Assembly (NCBI GenBank): GCA_946411385.1
Contig: CAMKDV010000014.1
Coordinates: 1-64,000, forward strand
Reading direction: 5' to 3'
Length of the DNA stretch: 64,000 bases
Origin: an uncultured Bacteroidales bacterium
Lineage (GTDB): Bacteria > Bacteroidota > Bacteroidia > Bacteroidales > Paludibacteraceae
Shown piece after piece: positions 56,943 to 64,000 of this stretch (position 1 is its first letter; every line of letters begins with the position of its first letter). The translations under genes and the position numbers were made by a program. The notes under the pieces are model-generated. The model was not told the origin of the DNA. It saw only the letters and a program-made list of their open reading frames with translations, and did no database searches.

Positions 56943-57506
56943 TTATTTCGAGTTATATTGATTCATCGTGCGGTCGATACCTTGCAGACAGAACGACGGG
57001 ATTATTTCTGCTATGCGGTCCAATCGCTCGGTCAGCACATCTTTCTCTTCGTCCGACCATTCGCCTAACACGAAGTTGATCTGTCGGCCTTTGCTGAAGT
57101 CGTTGCCTATACCAAAACGTACGCGCGCGTAGGCTTCTGTGCCCAGCACTTGTTGGATATGCTTCAATCCGTTATGCCCTCCGTCGCTGCCTTGCTTGCG
57201 GATGCGTATGGTGCCGAAGGGTAGGTTCAGATCGTCTACTATTACAAGCATGTTCTCCACGGGGATGTTCTCCTCGTTCAACCAGTAGCGAACGGCGTTG
57301 CCGCTTAGGTTCATGTATGTGCTCGGCTTGAGCAGTACCAGCTCCGCGTTCTTTACGCGACAGCTGCCTACGAAACCGTAACGCTTGTCTGCCCATGCCA
57401 CTTCGTGTTTCTGGGCAAAACGGTCCACGCACATAAAACCTATATTGTGCCGCGTATTTGCATACTCGTCACCTATATTTCCCAAACCTACTATCAGATA
57501 CTTCAT
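56943..57506 (-). CDS. pth: Peptidyl-tRNA hydrolase
   Basis: Recycles peptidyl-tRNA dropped by ribosomes. [19 protein letters not shown] includes Asn10 and catalytic His20; [11 protein letters not shown] holds the Asp. At 187 aa it is standard. It follows rplY, the common rplY-pth pair, with a degenerate heptamer array between. Confidence 0.97.
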   Translation of the reverse strand: MKYLIVGLGNIGDEYANTRHNIGFMCVDRFAQKHEVAWADKRYGFVGSCRVKNAELVLLKPSTYMNLSGNAVRYWLNEENIPVENMLVIVDDLNLPFGTIRIRKQGSDGGHNGLKHIQQVLGTEAYARVRFGIGNDFSKGRQINFVLGEWSDEEKDVLTERLDRIAEIIPSFCLQGIDRTMNQYNSK

Positions 57507-57524
57507 CTTTTCTTAATTAACAAA

Positions 57525-57587
57525 GCCATTGACTATCGGCAATTGTCGATGGCCAATGGCTCATTGAACGGCTAATGGCCCATGCCA
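57525..57587. repeat. Degenerate heptamer array between rplY and pth
   Basis: On the minus strand blocks such as ATGGGCC, ATTAGCC, ATTGGCC, ATCGACA, ATTGCCG, ATAGTCA, ATGGCTT run mostly in 7-bp register, with one 5-bp interruption. Less regular than the others. Confidence 0.6.
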
Positions 57588-58157
57588 TTATTCGGCGGCT
57601 GCCTGTGCACTCTGACGCGTTGCCTTCACCTCTGCTACGCAAAGGGTAGGAGCGTTCATCAGCTTCAGACCTTCAGCCAGCTTCACGTCCTGTACGTTGA
57701 TCTTCTTACCCAGACCCAGCTCGGTAACGTCGATCTCAACGCGGTCAGGCAGTTGGGTGTACAATCCGTTCACTTTCAGCTTGCGCATGTTCAGACGGAG
57801 CTTACCACCGGCTTTCACACCTGCAGCGTGACCTGACAACTGAACGGGGATCTCCACCGTAACAGCCTTCTTGTCCGTTACCTCGAGAAAATCGATGTGA
57901 AATAAAGTCTCTTTTACGGGGTGGAACTGCAACTCTTTCACTACAGCCATACGCTTCTGACCGTCAATGTCAAGAGCAACTACCTGTGTGTCAGGAGTGT
58001 AGATCAGTTTACGAACGTCAGCTACCTTCACTGCGAACGTAGCGTTGCCGTTTGCACCATAGATGTTGCAGGGAACCATTTCTTCCTTGCGCAGACCCTT
58101 AGCGGCCTTCTTGCCGTACTCCGAACGGAGTGTGCCGTTTAATTCAAAAGTTTTCAT
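57588..58157 (-). CDS. rplY: 50S ribosomal protein L25 (CTC form)
   Basis: Binds 5S rRNA. The start MKTFELNGTLRSEYGKKAAK at 58157 is taken; an upstream in-frame start at 58220 is spacer. N-terminal L25 domain (1-~90) plus the C-terminal TL5/CTC domain. 189 aa is typical of Bacteroidetes. Downstream of tRNA-Gln, which has its own terminator. Confidence 0.95.
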   Translation of the reverse strand: MKTFELNGTLRSEYGKKAAKGLRKEEMVPCNIYGANGNATFAVKVADVRKLIYTPDTQVVALDIDGQKRMAVVKELQFHPVKETLFHIDFLEVTDKKAVTVEIPVQLSGHAAGVKAGGKLRLNMRKLKVNGLYTQLPDRVEIDVTELGLGKKINVQDVKLAEGLKLMNAPTLCVAEVKATRQSAQAAAE

Positions 58158-58233
58158 TGTTTGTTTTGTGTTACTCAATATGGGGCAGAGAAAAACCAAA
58201 GTGCGTCTGCCCGATTTCATCGCACGTCCCTCT

Positions 58234-58258
58234 CATAAGAAAACCGCTTGCGCGGTTT
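58234..58258 (-). terminator. Terminator after tRNA-Gln
   Basis: Minus strand AAACCGC, loop GCAA, GCGGTTT, then TTCTTAT. It lies 24 bp after the tRNA 3' end. Confidence 0.8.
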
Positions 58259-58281
58259 CTCGGGGCACTTTCTTGTGAAAG

Positions 58282-58356
58282 TGGTTGTCTAACCTGGAAT
58301 CGAACCAAGATCTTCAGAACCAAAATCTGACGTAATAGCCTTTATACCATTAGACA
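58282..58356 (-). tRNA. tRNA-Gln (UUG)
   Basis: 75 nt including an encoded CCA. Acceptor TGTCTAA pairs with TTAGACA in all seven positions; D arm GTAT..TTAC with GG in the loop; anticodon stem TCAGA/TCTGA with loop TTTTGGT giving anticodon UUG; T arm CTTGG-TTCGATT-CCAGG. Promoter at 58422-58453 and terminator at 58234-58258 make it a single-gene unit. Confidence 0.95.
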
Positions 58357-58421
58357 CTAGGTTGTCCCCGTTGAAGCGGGGAAAACCGCCACGGGGAAAG
58401 GGGATTCCCCAAAACGGCTTG

Positions 58422-58453
58422 CAAAGGTAATACAATTTTTTTATATATGCAAA
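58422..58453 (-). promoter_or_regulatory. Consensus promoter of tRNA-Gln
   Basis: Minus strand TTTG (complement of 58450-58453) followed by CATAT, 20-nt spacer, TACCTTTG (complement of 58422-58429), 66 bp upstream of the tRNA. Two GC-rich hairpins (CCCCG/CGGGG and GGGGATTCCCC) lie between. Confidence 0.87.
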
Positions 58454-58548
58454 TTTATGCGCTTCGTGTAGGCTTTTTGTTGCGTTAATTCGTATTTTTT
58501 ATCATGTACAATTGGCAAATGGGGACGAGTGCCATCGATTACCGCGAC

Positions 58549-61494
58549 TTACATGCCGGGAGGGGGACCGGGAGGAGGACCGGGCATGCCTCTGCCGGGA
58601 CCGCCGGGCTGGGTGCCGCTCTCCATCATGTCCTGGATATGACCTGCCATACCTTTGGCCTTCAGGCTGCCCATCTTGTTGAGTTTGTAGGTGAAGGTGA
58701 GGATGAAATAGGTGGGTAGGGTGTTATATTTCTTGTACTGCACGTAGTTCTCGCCGACCACTTGCACGATATTCTTCTTCTGGTTGAGCAGGTCGTACGC
58801 CTTGAGAGCGAGCGTGGCATTGCCCCAACTCTTCATGACGGAAGCGTTGAGGAGGATCTCGTTCACATCGTCAAGTTGGTAGCCATAGCGGGCGGTATAG
58901 CCGCAATCGGCAGAAATAGTCCATTGCTTGGGCAAGTTGAAATTGACATCACCCGTGACGGACCAGTTGAACACGTTGGACAAGCCTTGGGTGCTGAGGT
59001 TGTTCTGCGTACGGCTATAGAGGAACGTGCCACGCACGCCTATATCGACGATATCGTGGGTGAGGCGTACGGACAGATCTTCGTTGACCTGCAGGTTGCC
59101 GGTGAGCGATTTGTCGCCCAGCACGAGGCTGTTCGATTCGATCATCTCGGAGATCTGCTCAGCAGTATAGTCGCGGGAGATATAACCTACGCGGCGGTTG
59201 TAGGAGATAGAGGTGCGGGTATGGAACTGCATGAGCTTGTTGGCAAAGGGCGTATTGAACATGAGGTCGGCGCTGATATCGTAGGGCACATCGGTAGCGT
59301 TGACGGTCTGCATATAGAGTTTGCCGGTCTGATCGTACAGGCTGTTGCTGACGAGGGCATCTTTGGTCACATTGCCGCGGATGCCGGTCATGAGGCTCCA
59401 GAACTTATCCTGATTGAAAGTGGAGTACATGAGCATCAGGTTATGACGGAAAGCCGGGTTGAGCGCCAGGTTGCCGACGGTCTCGTTCATAGCATCGGAG
59501 TTGTTACGCACCGGTTCGAGCTGGTTGATAGAGGGCTGGTCGGTAGTGCCGCGGTAGCGCAGACGGGCGAATTTCTTCTTGCCGAACTTATAGCGGAAAT
59601 TGATGTTCGGCGAGAAATTGAACACATTGAGCAGCGTATCGCGTTGGAGCGTATATTTGGTAGTACTGCCATAATAGGTGCGGCTGCGCGTCTGCGAGAA
59701 GAGGCCTTTCAGACCTGCCGTGAGGTTGAACTTCTCGTGCTGCCACTGGTAGTTGAGTTCGAGTTGCTCGGTATAGAAATCGTTGGTGAGATGGTTGCTA
59801 TAATCGTAGTTGAACGTGGTGTCGTTAGCAGCGCCTATATCGTACTGGTCCTTATGCGACTTGCGGTTGTTACCGCTGGCTAAAGCCGCAATCTCGAGCA
59901 GATGTTCCTTGGTCTTGAGCGGTTCGATATAGGACACACGCAGGCTATAGTTGACGCCCGTATTGCCACTATTGGTAAACTGGTTGACCATCGTGGTGTC
60001 GCCGATGTTGTCGTGAGCTTTGGTATCGGACCGGCCGTTGGTATTGCTGATACCGGCATTGGCGGTGAGGGTAAGTTTGCGTCCGGGCTTGTTGAACGAA
60101 TGATTGTAGATAACCTGAATCTTGCCGGATTTCTCCTCGCTGCGGCTGTTCTTGGTCTGACTACCATAGGTGGTCCGGGTAATATCGCTGCCGGTGGAGT
60201 AGGTGCTGTAGGTATACTCGTTGTCGGTATGCGACCATCCGTTGCTATAAGAGAACTGCGGCTGGATAAGCACCTTGTTGGCGCTATCGACCTGGTACTC
60301 CAGCTCGAGGCGGACATTGGCATTCCAGTTGTTGGAGATGGATGAGGTGGAGTCGGATTGCAGATAGTTGCCGGTGGAGGTATAACTGTCTTTGGTAGAG
60401 GAGGTGTAGGTGTTGTTGGCCGAGTGGGAGAACTGACCGTCACCGCCGAACAACAAGCCCGGCACATTGCTGCTGAAATCGACGTTGGTATTCACGCCGA
60501 TGTTCTCCGCCCAGGTTATACCCTGGTTCTGCGTACCCCAACTGCGCCGTCCGCGACCCATGGTGATCTCGTTGGTATTGTTGGCATTACCCACAACGGT
60601 GGTCTGGCTCTCGCCGGAGAGGATATTCATGAACAGACCTGCGTTGTAGCGGAAATCGTCCTCAAAGAAATGCTTGGCTCGCTGCGCAGCGGTAGCGCCA
60701 AATTCGGGATTGCCATAGTTGAACCATTTGCCGTCTGCCGTGACCATATCCGCTCCCAGACCGCCGTTGAAGTTGCCGAACAGACCTTGCTTGCGGTTCT
60801 GCTTGAGGGTGAGGTTGATGACGCGCGAGGTCTCGTCGTCTTCAAAGCCGGTCATCTTGGATGTCTCGCTCTTCTCGTCGAGTACCTGAATCTTCTCGAT
60901 CATGTCGGCAGGGATATTCTTGGTAGCGGTCTGCACATCATCGCCGAAGAACTTCTTGCCGTCCACTCGTACCGCTTTGATACTCTCGCCGTTGACGGTG
61001 ACATTACCTTCCTTGTCAACTGTGATACCCGCCATCTTCTTGAGCAGGTCTTCTACTACAGCCGTCTCTTCCATCTTGTAGGCGGAGGTGTTGTACTCGA
61101 GGGTGTCACCTTTGACGGTCATCTCTGCCGCCTTGCCCTTCACATCGATCTCCGCCAATGCCTGTACATCCTCGGTGAGGGCGAGGCGCCCGAGGTCGTG
61201 AATCATCTTGTCGGGTGTGAGCTCGAGAGGGATAGTGCGGGTGTGGTAACCGAGCGAGGAGAGGACAAGATTGTACTTGCCCGGCTTGAGCTTCATGAAG
61301 TAAAAGAATCCCTCCATGTCGGTTTGTGCGCCTGCTACCATGGTGGAGTCGGCTACCGTGAACAGCTGAACGGCTACCATCTCCATAATCTGTCCGGACT
61401 GGCTATCCACTACCGTGCCTTGTACGCTGCCCGTCGTCTGTGCCGACAGGAGTGTGCTGCCCAGTAGCAGGAGGCCTAACAATGCTCTTTTCAT
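58549..61494 (-). CDS. TonB-dependent-receptor-like outer-membrane protein, 981 aa
   Basis: Signal peptide (MKRALLGLLLLGSTLLSAQ), CarboxypepD_reg-like domain (~25-105, GTVVDSQSGQIMEMVAVQL), plug-like domain (~125-230, VVEDLLKKMAGITVDKEGNV) and a large barrel of the OMP_b-brl_3 type to ~960. The C-terminus ends in a Gly/Pro-rich tail (GPGRGMPGPPPGPPPGM), unusual for a barrel that should close on an aromatic residue. No SusD partner is adjacent. Ligand unknown. Confidence 0.85.
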   Translation of the reverse strand: MKRALLGLLLLGSTLLSAQTTGSVQGTVVDSQSGQIMEMVAVQLFTVADSTMVAGAQTDMEGFFYFMKLKPGKYNLVLSSLGYHTRTIPLELTPDKMIHDLGRLALTEDVQALAEIDVKGKAAEMTVKGDTLEYNTSAYKMEETAVVEDLLKKMAGITVDKEGNVTVNGESIKAVRVDGKKFFGDDVQTATKNIPADMIEKIQVLDEKSETSKMTGFEDDETSRVINLTLKQNRKQGLFGNFNGGLGADMVTADGKWFNYGNPEFGATAAQRAKHFFEDDFRYNAGLFMNILSGESQTTVVGNANNTNEITMGRGRRSWGTQNQGITWAENIGVNTNVDFSSNVPGLLFGGDGQFSHSANNTYTSSTKDSYTSTGNYLQSDSTSSISNNWNANVRLELEYQVDSANKVLIQPQFSYSNGWSHTDNEYTYSTYSTGSDITRTTYGSQTKNSRSEEKSGKIQVIYNHSFNKPGRKLTLTANAGISNTNGRSDTKAHDNIGDTTMVNQFTNSGNTGVNYSLRVSYIEPLKTKEHLLEIAALASGNNRKSHKDQYDIGAANDTTFNYDYSNHLTNDFYTEQLELNYQWQHEKFNLTAGLKGLFSQTRSRTYYGSTTKYTLQRDTLLNVFNFSPNINFRYKFGKKKFARLRYRGTTDQPSINQLEPVRNNSDAMNETVGNLALNPAFRHNLMLMYSTFNQDKFWSLMTGIRGNVTKDALVSNSLYDQTGKLYMQTVNATDVPYDISADLMFNTPFANKLMQFHTRTSISYNRRVGYISRDYTAEQISEMIESNSLVLGDKSLTGNLQVNEDLSVRLTHDIVDIGVRGTFLYSRTQNNLSTQGLSNVFNWSVTGDVNFNLPKQWTISADCGYTARYGYQLDDVNEILLNASVMKSWGNATLALKAYDLLNQKKNIVQVVGENYVQYKKYNTLPTYFILTFTYKLNKMGSLKAKGMAGHIQDMMESGTQPGGPGRGMPGPPPGPPPGM

Positions 61495-61547
61495 AGTGAT
61501 ATGGTGTTAATGTTTGTATAGCTTATTGGTTTTGAGTGCAAAGCGCG

Positions 61548-61571
61548 GTCTTTTGGCTTTTTGCCTTTTGG
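61548..61571. repeat. Short TTTTGGC/TTTTGCC tandem
   Basis: TTTTGGC, TTTTTGCC and TTTTGGC follow each other with 7-8 bp spacing just after the stop of the MuiA-like gene. Possibly a decayed heptamer array. Confidence 0.5.
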
Positions 61572-63197
61572 CTATAGATTGATAGTCCAGTCTTTTGGGT
61601 ACTTGACCGTATATGTCAGTAGGATAGTTCGTGTCTCGCCGGGAGCGAGGGTCATATCGTAGGTGAGGATGCCGGTCTGCTTGTCTTCGGCAGTGGCAGG
61701 CGTATCCTTGTCGCCACGGCTGACCTGTATCTCCTTGGTGGTGGAGACGGGGTAACGATCTTTCAGGGTGATGGTTACGGCTTCGCTCTTGTCGTTGCGG
61801 ATGGTAGTGGTATAGCCGTAGGTGACCTGCTTGTAGTTGCCCGAGGTCTTGCCACCGGCCACGGTGCGCTCACGCTTGATCTTAATCTGCCGGTCGTCGC
61901 CCAGGGTGAGGCGAACGCGTGCCTCATTGCTGTTGGCTGCCAGGCGCGTCTCGCCGAAATAGGTGCCGGCATAGGTGAGGTTGGCTTGTCCGTCGGGCAA
62001 CTGCTGCTGTTGCCAGTTGGAGATATAGGCTACGAGGTACGCTTGCTCGTCGATAGCGGGCGCGGCATAATAGTTGTATGACACATCCTCAATCTTCCTC
62101 TCGAGCAAGGCGATGATCTGCTCCTTGCCGTTGCCCTCGATAGTGTAGGGCAGACTGATGGCATACTCCATGCTCAGTGCCTGCTCGTTCTGCGATACAT
62201 AGTTCTGTATGGTAGCTGCTTGCGGCACTTCGTAGGCTGCCTCATCTTCCATCACGCCGTCGGCGCTGACAGCGGCTGCCATCACCATATTCTTGGCATA
62301 GCCCAATGCGCGCGTCCTCATCTGCTGCTGTTGCAGCCACCATGTGCTCAGTTCAGGCGCCTGATTGCTGCGCGATGGTGCGCCGGTAGAAAGCGTCAAG
62401 TTGACTTTCTGCCAGTCGAGACCGGTATGCTGGATGACATGCGCCTTCATGATCAGCCCTACGGGCGAGTGCAGATGGGTGATGTTCATGTCGTAGGTGG
62501 AGTACCATTGGGCATTGTAGGTGAAATATTTCACATCAGCCGTGATGGTCTGCTTCTTAGGCGAATTGACCTGCAGGGTTACGATGCCCGACTTGCCGGT
62601 TTTCTGTCCGCCGTTCTCGCTTATCTGTTTCTGCAGCGCCTTGATGCGTTTGTCCAGAGCGCTTTTCTCGGCTTTGGTCGCATCCATCTGCTTTGCCAAC
62701 TCCAGCGCATTGGTGCGGAAGTATTGCAGATTTTTGTCGATGGTGGCGGTAGTGACGCCTGTCGTGGCGGTGAGGCTGCTGTTGACGCCTGCTTGCAATA
62801 GTTTCTGCATCTCGGCGATGGTAGCTATGCGCCGCTCGGCATCCTCCAGGGCGCTTTGAGCCATCTTGAGACTGTCCTCCAACGCGGCGGTACTCATCCT
62901 GCGCTTGTCGGCAGCGAGGTAGTCCAGCGAGAAATCGTAACTTTGCACAATCACTCCTCCGCCCAAGGCTATCTGCAGCGACTGCTGGTTGATGCTCGGC
63001 GAGATGTTCTCGATGCGGATGGTGTTGTCACCCGCCTGCAACGGTATGACTACCTTGTGCTGCAGTTCCGCACCATTGGTAAACACGGTGGCATGTTCTA
63101 TCTGTGCCGTAAAGGTCTTGGCGTCCTCCGCCAGTACACTCAGCGCGCCAATCAGCAACACTGCTATCAGAAGATTTCGTTTCATAATGTTGTTCAT
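61572..63197 (-). CDS. MuiA-like protein with DUF4140/DUF4139 domains, 541 aa
   Basis: Signal peptide within the first 25 residues (MKRNLLIAVLLIGALSVLA; an alternative ATG is at 63185). DUF4140 domain (~30-125), coiled coil (~110-200), DUF4139 domain (~215-541) of the mucoidy inhibitor A family. Function unknown; periplasmic or surface. It lies 14 bp after the acyltransferase gene on the same strand. Confidence 0.85.
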   Translation of the reverse strand: MNNIMKRNLLIAVLLIGALSVLAEDAKTFTAQIEHATVFTNGAELQHKVVIPLQAGDNTIRIENISPSINQQSLQIALGGGVIVQSYDFSLDYLAADKRRMSTAALEDSLKMAQSALEDAERRIATIAEMQKLLQAGVNSSLTATTGVTTATIDKNLQYFRTNALELAKQMDATKAEKSALDKRIKALQKQISENGGQKTGKSGIVTLQVNSPKKQTITADVKYFTYNAQWYSTYDMNITHLHSPVGLIMKAHVIQHTGLDWQKVNLTLSTGAPSRSNQAPELSTWWLQQQQMRTRALGYAKNMVMAAAVSADGVMEDEAAYEVPQAATIQNYVSQNEQALSMEYAISLPYTIEGNGKEQIIALLERKIEDVSYNYYAAPAIDEQAYLVAYISNWQQQQLPDGQANLTYAGTYFGETRLAANSNEARVRLTLGDDRQIKIKRERTVAGGKTSGNYKQVTYGYTTTIRNDKSEAVTITLKDRYPVSTTKEIQVSRGDKDTPATAEDKQTGILTYDMTLAPGETRTILLTYTVKYPKDWTINL

Positions 63198-63211
63198 TTT
63201 AGGTTGTTTGC

Positions 63212-63889
63212 TTATCCCTTTGCAAATTGCGTGCCAAAGTTGTTATTGTACCAGTGCTCGAGTTGCTCATTGAAGGCTCGGCGGTCGAGACGGGTCCACT
63301 CGGCTATCTGTTCGGTCATGTCCTCGAAGTGCATGGTGACGTGCCGGCGCAGGGCAGGATGCCATTTGAGGCGGCTGGTATAGCTATGATCCAAGCCTGT
63401 AGTGCGTAGCATGATGACGCGTATGGGCCGTTCGCCATTGGCAAGCAGCTCCGAGCACACCTCGTACGCAAGCCGTCTGTTACCGATCTGCTCCAGTTCG
63501 CTGCGCTTGATGTGTCCGGAAGGGTAGAACACGAGGTCGTTGCCTTGGCGCAGGGTTTGTACGGCGGTGTTGGTCAGGTTGCGTGCAACGGCGGCTTGCT
63601 GCTCGCGTTGCGAGGCGGAAGTGGCAGGCAGATCAGGCACAACGATAGCATTGGTCAGACGCAATGCGTAGCCTGCCAAAGGTTTGTGAAAGTATGCCTC
63701 ATCCGCCATCGGGCGCATACGGCTGTCGTAGCACTCGGCAAACAGCATAGGCGGCTCGATGAACGCCGGATGGTTAGGCAGCAACAGGTGCACCTTGTTG
63801 TCCAACATGAGCTCTTTGCCCTCGATTTGTATAGCATAGTGCAGGCGTAGCAGCCACCTCACAAATATGGATAAACGTCTTCTGTTCAT
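63212..63889 (-). CDS. 1-acylglycerol-3-phosphate acyltransferase-like protein, 225 aa
   Basis: LPLAT/PlsC-like fold: NHPAFIEPPM at 39-48 is the acceptor motif H-x4-D with Glu45 in place of Asp; FYPSGHIKRSE resembles the FPEGT-type substrate motif. The ATG at 63889 is used; an upstream in-frame TTG lies in the array. It could acylate a phospholipid or a lipid A-like acceptor. Follows prfB on the same strand. Confidence 0.8.
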   Translation of the reverse strand: MNRRRLSIFVRWLLRLHYAIQIEGKELMLDNKVHLLLPNHPAFIEPPMLFAECYDSRMRPMADEAYFHKPLAGYALRLTNAIVVPDLPATSASQREQQAAVARNLTNTAVQTLRQGNDLVFYPSGHIKRSELEQIGNRRLAYEVCSELLANGERPIRVIMLRTTGLDHSYTSRLKWHPALRRHVTMHFEDMTEQIAEWTRLDRRAFNEQLEHWYNNNFGTQFAKG

Positions 63890-63916
63890 AAATGACAAAT
63901 CACAAATGACAAATGA
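63890..63916. repeat. Heptamer array between prfB and the acyltransferase gene
   Basis: On the minus strand ATTTGTC, ATTTGTG, ATTTGTC, then ATTT and the ATG. Same unit and same sense orientation as 21593-21620. Confidence 0.88.
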
Positions 63917-64000
63917 TTAATCAGGGAACTCCATCAGATAGGCTTTGATGAAGGCATCGATATCGCCGTCCATCACGGCATTGACATTACTGGTCTGGTA
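63917..64000 (-). CDS. prfB: Peptide chain release factor 2, C-terminal end
   Basis: The 27 visible codons end in DGDIDAFIKAYLMEFPD and begin YQTSNVNAVM, the well-conserved end of RF2, which releases peptides at UGA and UAA. The gene continues beyond the window. Its stop is followed by the heptamer array. Confidence 0.9.
   Translation of the reverse strand, partial: YQTSNVNAVMDGDIDAFIKAYLMEFPD

Noticed and set aside
58282..58356. tRNA-Gln as an integration site
   Set aside because: No partial tRNA copy or integrase gene was found nearby; both accessory regions lie elsewhere.

Overview
The window reads as chromosome of a member of the order Bacteroidales (Bacteroidota), probably an uncultured gut lineage. 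The evidence is the promoters, which have TTTG at -33 and TAnnTTTG at -7 with a 20-nt spacer, and gene families largely confined to this phylum (DUF4301, DUF4924, DUF2851, DUF3078, C10 peptidase plus BspA-type repeats, T9SS-like C-terminal tails, SusC-like barrels). The core genes are moderately GC-rich. Two accessory stretches are richer in orphan genes and in A+T.

Layout. 1-3.6 kb: accessory segment of short minus-strand orphan genes, an HNH protein fused to a WYL_2-like domain, and an orphan + strand gene. 3.4-9.1 kb: a 47-aa peptide ORF and a 1825-aa secreted Ig-like/beta-helix protein. 9.3-18.3 kb: apbE, two related outer-membrane barrels, nadD, gmk, another barrel and nifJ. 18.4-26 kb: an ATPase diverging from a surface-glycan cluster (GT2, GT-like protein, acyltransferase), then YfhO and an SPFH protein. 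26-29.2 kb: tsf-rpsB-rpsI-rplM. 29.5-40.6 kb: C10 protease, envelope proteins, lgt, DUF4301, HAD phosphatase, rubredoxin, DUF2851, DUF456, PfkB kinase and Bcp. 40.7-47.5 kb: an accessory island with a nucleotidyltransferase pair, a long rod-like structured RNA candidate, four orphan genes, an HTH protein, and a two-gene module with a transpeptidase-like lipoprotein flanked by 48-bp direct repeats. It ends in a ~1 kb non-coding, repeat-filled stretch. 47.6-64 kb: acyl-CoA synthetase, a Crp-GT2-phosphoesterase-repeat protein operon, nth, DUF4924, SDR, pth, rplY, tRNA-Gln, a TonB-type receptor, a MuiA-like protein, an acyltransferase, and the 3' end of prfB at the right edge.

The most unusual feature is genome-wide in character. 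Many intergenic spacers are built from tandem 7-bp units of different sequence at different loci (CCTTTCA, ATTTGTC, AATCGTA, ACACTAA), often ending exactly at the next start codon. At one locus (39.0-39.2 kb) the higher-order units differ in length by exactly one heptamer. The pyrimidine-rich arrays keep the same strand whichever way the neighbouring genes run, and at two loci the array supplies the C-terminal codons and stop codon of the upstream gene. The rod-like RNA candidate at 41.27-41.49 kb, which has the architecture of 6S RNA, is the second main observation.
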